A stretch of DNA of 7,540 nt from CAG-882 sp050874385 (GTDB lineage: Bacteria > Bacillota > Clostridia > Lachnospirales > Lachnospiraceae). Location: the NCBI GenBank assembly GCA_050874385.1, contig JBNMKO010000126.1, forward strand, positions 1 through 7,540. Direction: 5' to 3'. The notes under the pieces were generated by a model. The model ran no database searches. It was given only the letters and a program-made list of their open reading frames with translations, and was not told the origin of the DNA. A program made the translations under genes and the position numbers. Shown in pieces: positions 6,673-7,540 of the stretch; the first letter of the stretch is position 1, and each line of letters begins with the position of its first letter.

Positions 6673-6912
6673 ACGCCGGTATATTGCAAATAAACCTACT
6701 GGTGATTGGCAAATATTTCAAAGCGTGAAAGTTCATACTGTTTATGGAGATGGTGAACAAGAATAATTATTAAAGCGAACCAAATAATTATATCCAATCC
6801 CTTATTAAAAATATACCAGATGTTATATATCGCTTGGGTAACAGTATCTTTTTTAATGGTATATGAAAGAATATTTGTTTGCTAAATAAGGTTTTGGAAG
6901 AAAGGAATACTT
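6673..6912. other. cas9 leader region, no gene supported
   Basis: A 240-base AT-rich stretch between the tracrRNA terminator and cas9. It holds a 9-base direct repeat AATAATTAT (6762-6770 and 6783-6791), a short inverted pair GTTCA/TGAAC (6731-6735, 6754-6758), and the nested structure described separately at 6811-6864. No consensus promoter for cas9 stands out: TATATA-like -10 boxes occur around 6824-6830 and, with a TG extension, at 6857-6865, but neither has a good -35. The cas9 ribosome binding site AAAGGA lies at 6901-6906. Confidence 0.6.
6811..6864 (+). promoter_or_regulatory. Nested stem-loop in the cas9 leader displaying a tracrRNA-complementary loop
   Basis: The outer arms ATATACCA (6811-6818) and TGGTATAT (6857-6864) are perfect complements. 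Inside them TGTTA (6821-6825) and TAACA (6839-6843) pair. The 13-base apical loop contains TATCGCTTGG (6828-6837), the exact reverse complement of CCAAGCGATA in the tracrRNA anti-repeat (6569-6578). An alternative stem, TTAAAAA (6805-6811) with TTTTTAA (6850-6856), would compete with the outer stem. It lies about 50 bases before the cas9 start. A regulatory role is inferred; a degenerate CRISPR repeat is an alternative. Confidence 0.4.
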
Positions 6913-7540
6913 ATGGATGAAATGAAGCAGTTAAACAGAAAAAAAGAGGTACCTAAGCCGACAGACTTGAATTACAGAATAGGGCTTGATATAGGTATCG
7001 CGTCGGTTGGTTGGGCTGTGCTTGAGAACAATACCCATGACGAGCCGTTTAGGATTATTGATTTGGGAGTGAGAATTTTTGATACGGCGGAGCAGCCTAA
7101 GACGGGGGCATCACTTGCACAGCCAAGGCGTGAGGCTCGTTCAGCAAGAAGAAGGCTCAGAAGGCGTGGACACAGGTTGGAGCGCATCAAGAAGCTTTTT
7201 GAGGCTGAGGGACTTATCAATATCAAAGAGTTTGAGGCGCGCTACAAGAGGGCAGGGCTGCCGGATGTGTATAGGTTAAGATATGAAGGTCTTGACAGAA
7301 AGCTTACCAATGACGAGCTGGCACAGGTTTTGCTGCATATTGCAAAGCACAGAGGATTTAAGTCGACGAGTAAGGCGGCGGACGGAGCCGATTCTGATAC
7401 AGGAGAAGTTAAAAAGAGTATAAGTGCTAACAGAGAGCTTATGCAGGATAAGCATTACAGGACGGTTGGAGAGATGATTTATAACGATGAAAAGTTCCGC
7501 ACAGACTGTCCTTGGAGTGAAAACGGGTACATACTTACAC
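6913..7540 (+). CDS. cas9: Cas9 endonuclease, N-terminal part (3' truncated by window)
   Basis: The RNA-guided DNA endonuclease of a type II, probably II-C, CRISPR-Cas system; about 209 codons are visible and the frame is open to the window end. Seen: RuvC-I YRIGLDIGIASVGWAVL (21-37), with the catalytic Asp26; DLGVRIFDTAE (50-60); an arginine-rich bridge helix from about 70 to 96 (RREARSARRRLRRRGHRL); then RLRYEGLD and LLHIAKHRGFKS (140-151), which open the REC lobe. The II-C assignment rests on style and on the adjoining tracrRNA; the missing HNH, PAM-interacting domain and cas1/cas2 would settle it. AAAGGA at 6901-6906 supports the ATG at 6913. An in-frame ATG at 6922 is a second option. 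The first 20 residues, basic and proline-containing, extend beyond the usual start of RuvC-I. It presumably acts with the tracrRNA encoded just upstream. Confidence 0.96.
   Translation, partial: MDEMKQLNRKKEVPKPTDLNYRIGLDIGIASVGWAVLENNTHDEPFRIIDLGVRIFDTAEQPKTGASLAQPRREARSARRRLRRRGHRLERIKKLFEAEGLINIKEFEARYKRAGLPDVYRLRYEGLDRKLTNDELAQVLLHIAKHRGFKSTSKAADGADSDTGEVKKSISANRELMQDKHYRTVGEMIYNDEKFRTDCPWSENGYILT

Noticed and set aside
6656..6766. An open frame (GTG at 6656 to TAA at 6764-6766) encoding about 36 residues, with a protein-like stretch YIANKPTGDWQIFQSVKV
   Set aside because: It starts inside the tracrRNA terminator hairpin without a ribosome binding site, and an open stretch of this length is expected by chance. 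It could be a gene remnant, but I cannot support it.
6824..6850. A genuine CRISPR repeat or short array in the cas9 leader
   Set aside because: Only ten bases match the predicted repeat; the flanks do not align and there is no second copy or spacer, so an array is not supported.

Overview
The window looks like part of a defence island from a low-to-medium GC Gram-positive bacterium. Clostridia, probably Lachnospiraceae-like, fits best: strong AGGAGG-type ribosome binding sites, AT-rich spacers, a type II-C style Cas9 and a Firmicutes-style class V cysteine desulfurase. The taxon is an inference from style only. All genes lie on the + strand.

Bases 1-6367 hold one tightly packed cluster, read as an operon whose start lies left of the window. 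In order: the C-terminal end of an unrecognised protein (2-442), a PLP-dependent cysteine desulfurase of the DndA/SspA type (469-1737), a DUF262 + DUF1524 nuclease resembling SspE/GmrSD (1749-3605), a 50-residue small protein (3626-3778), a DndD-like coiled-coil ATPase (3798-5828) and an unrecognised 179-residue protein overlapping it by one base (5828-6367). Desulfurase plus DndD-like ATPase is the signature of DNA phosphorothioation (sulfur-for-oxygen backbone modification). A DUF262/DUF1524 protein in the same operon would be the matching sulfur-sensing restriction arm. The PAPS-reductase-like protein DndC/SspD, a known DndE and DndFGH are not visible. The proposed reading is therefore an unusual Dnd/Ssp hybrid whose remaining genes may lie upstream.

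Bases 6368-6912 are non-coding and carry the RNA part of a CRISPR system. A well-formed promoter (TTTACT, 17 bases, TATAAT) drives a candidate tracrRNA of about 117 nt (6556-6672) with an anti-repeat, a GC-rich nexus hairpin and a 15-bp terminator hairpin. The next 240 bases form the cas9 leader. They contain a nested inverted repeat whose apical loop carries ten bases perfectly complementary to the tracrRNA anti-repeat.

From 6913 to the window end runs the first ~209 codons of cas9, with the RuvC-I aspartate, the arginine-rich bridge helix and the start of the REC lobe. The CRISPR array, cas1 and cas2 are not in the window. The two systems lie side by side: a modification-based system that may mark self DNA, and an RNA-guided nuclease.
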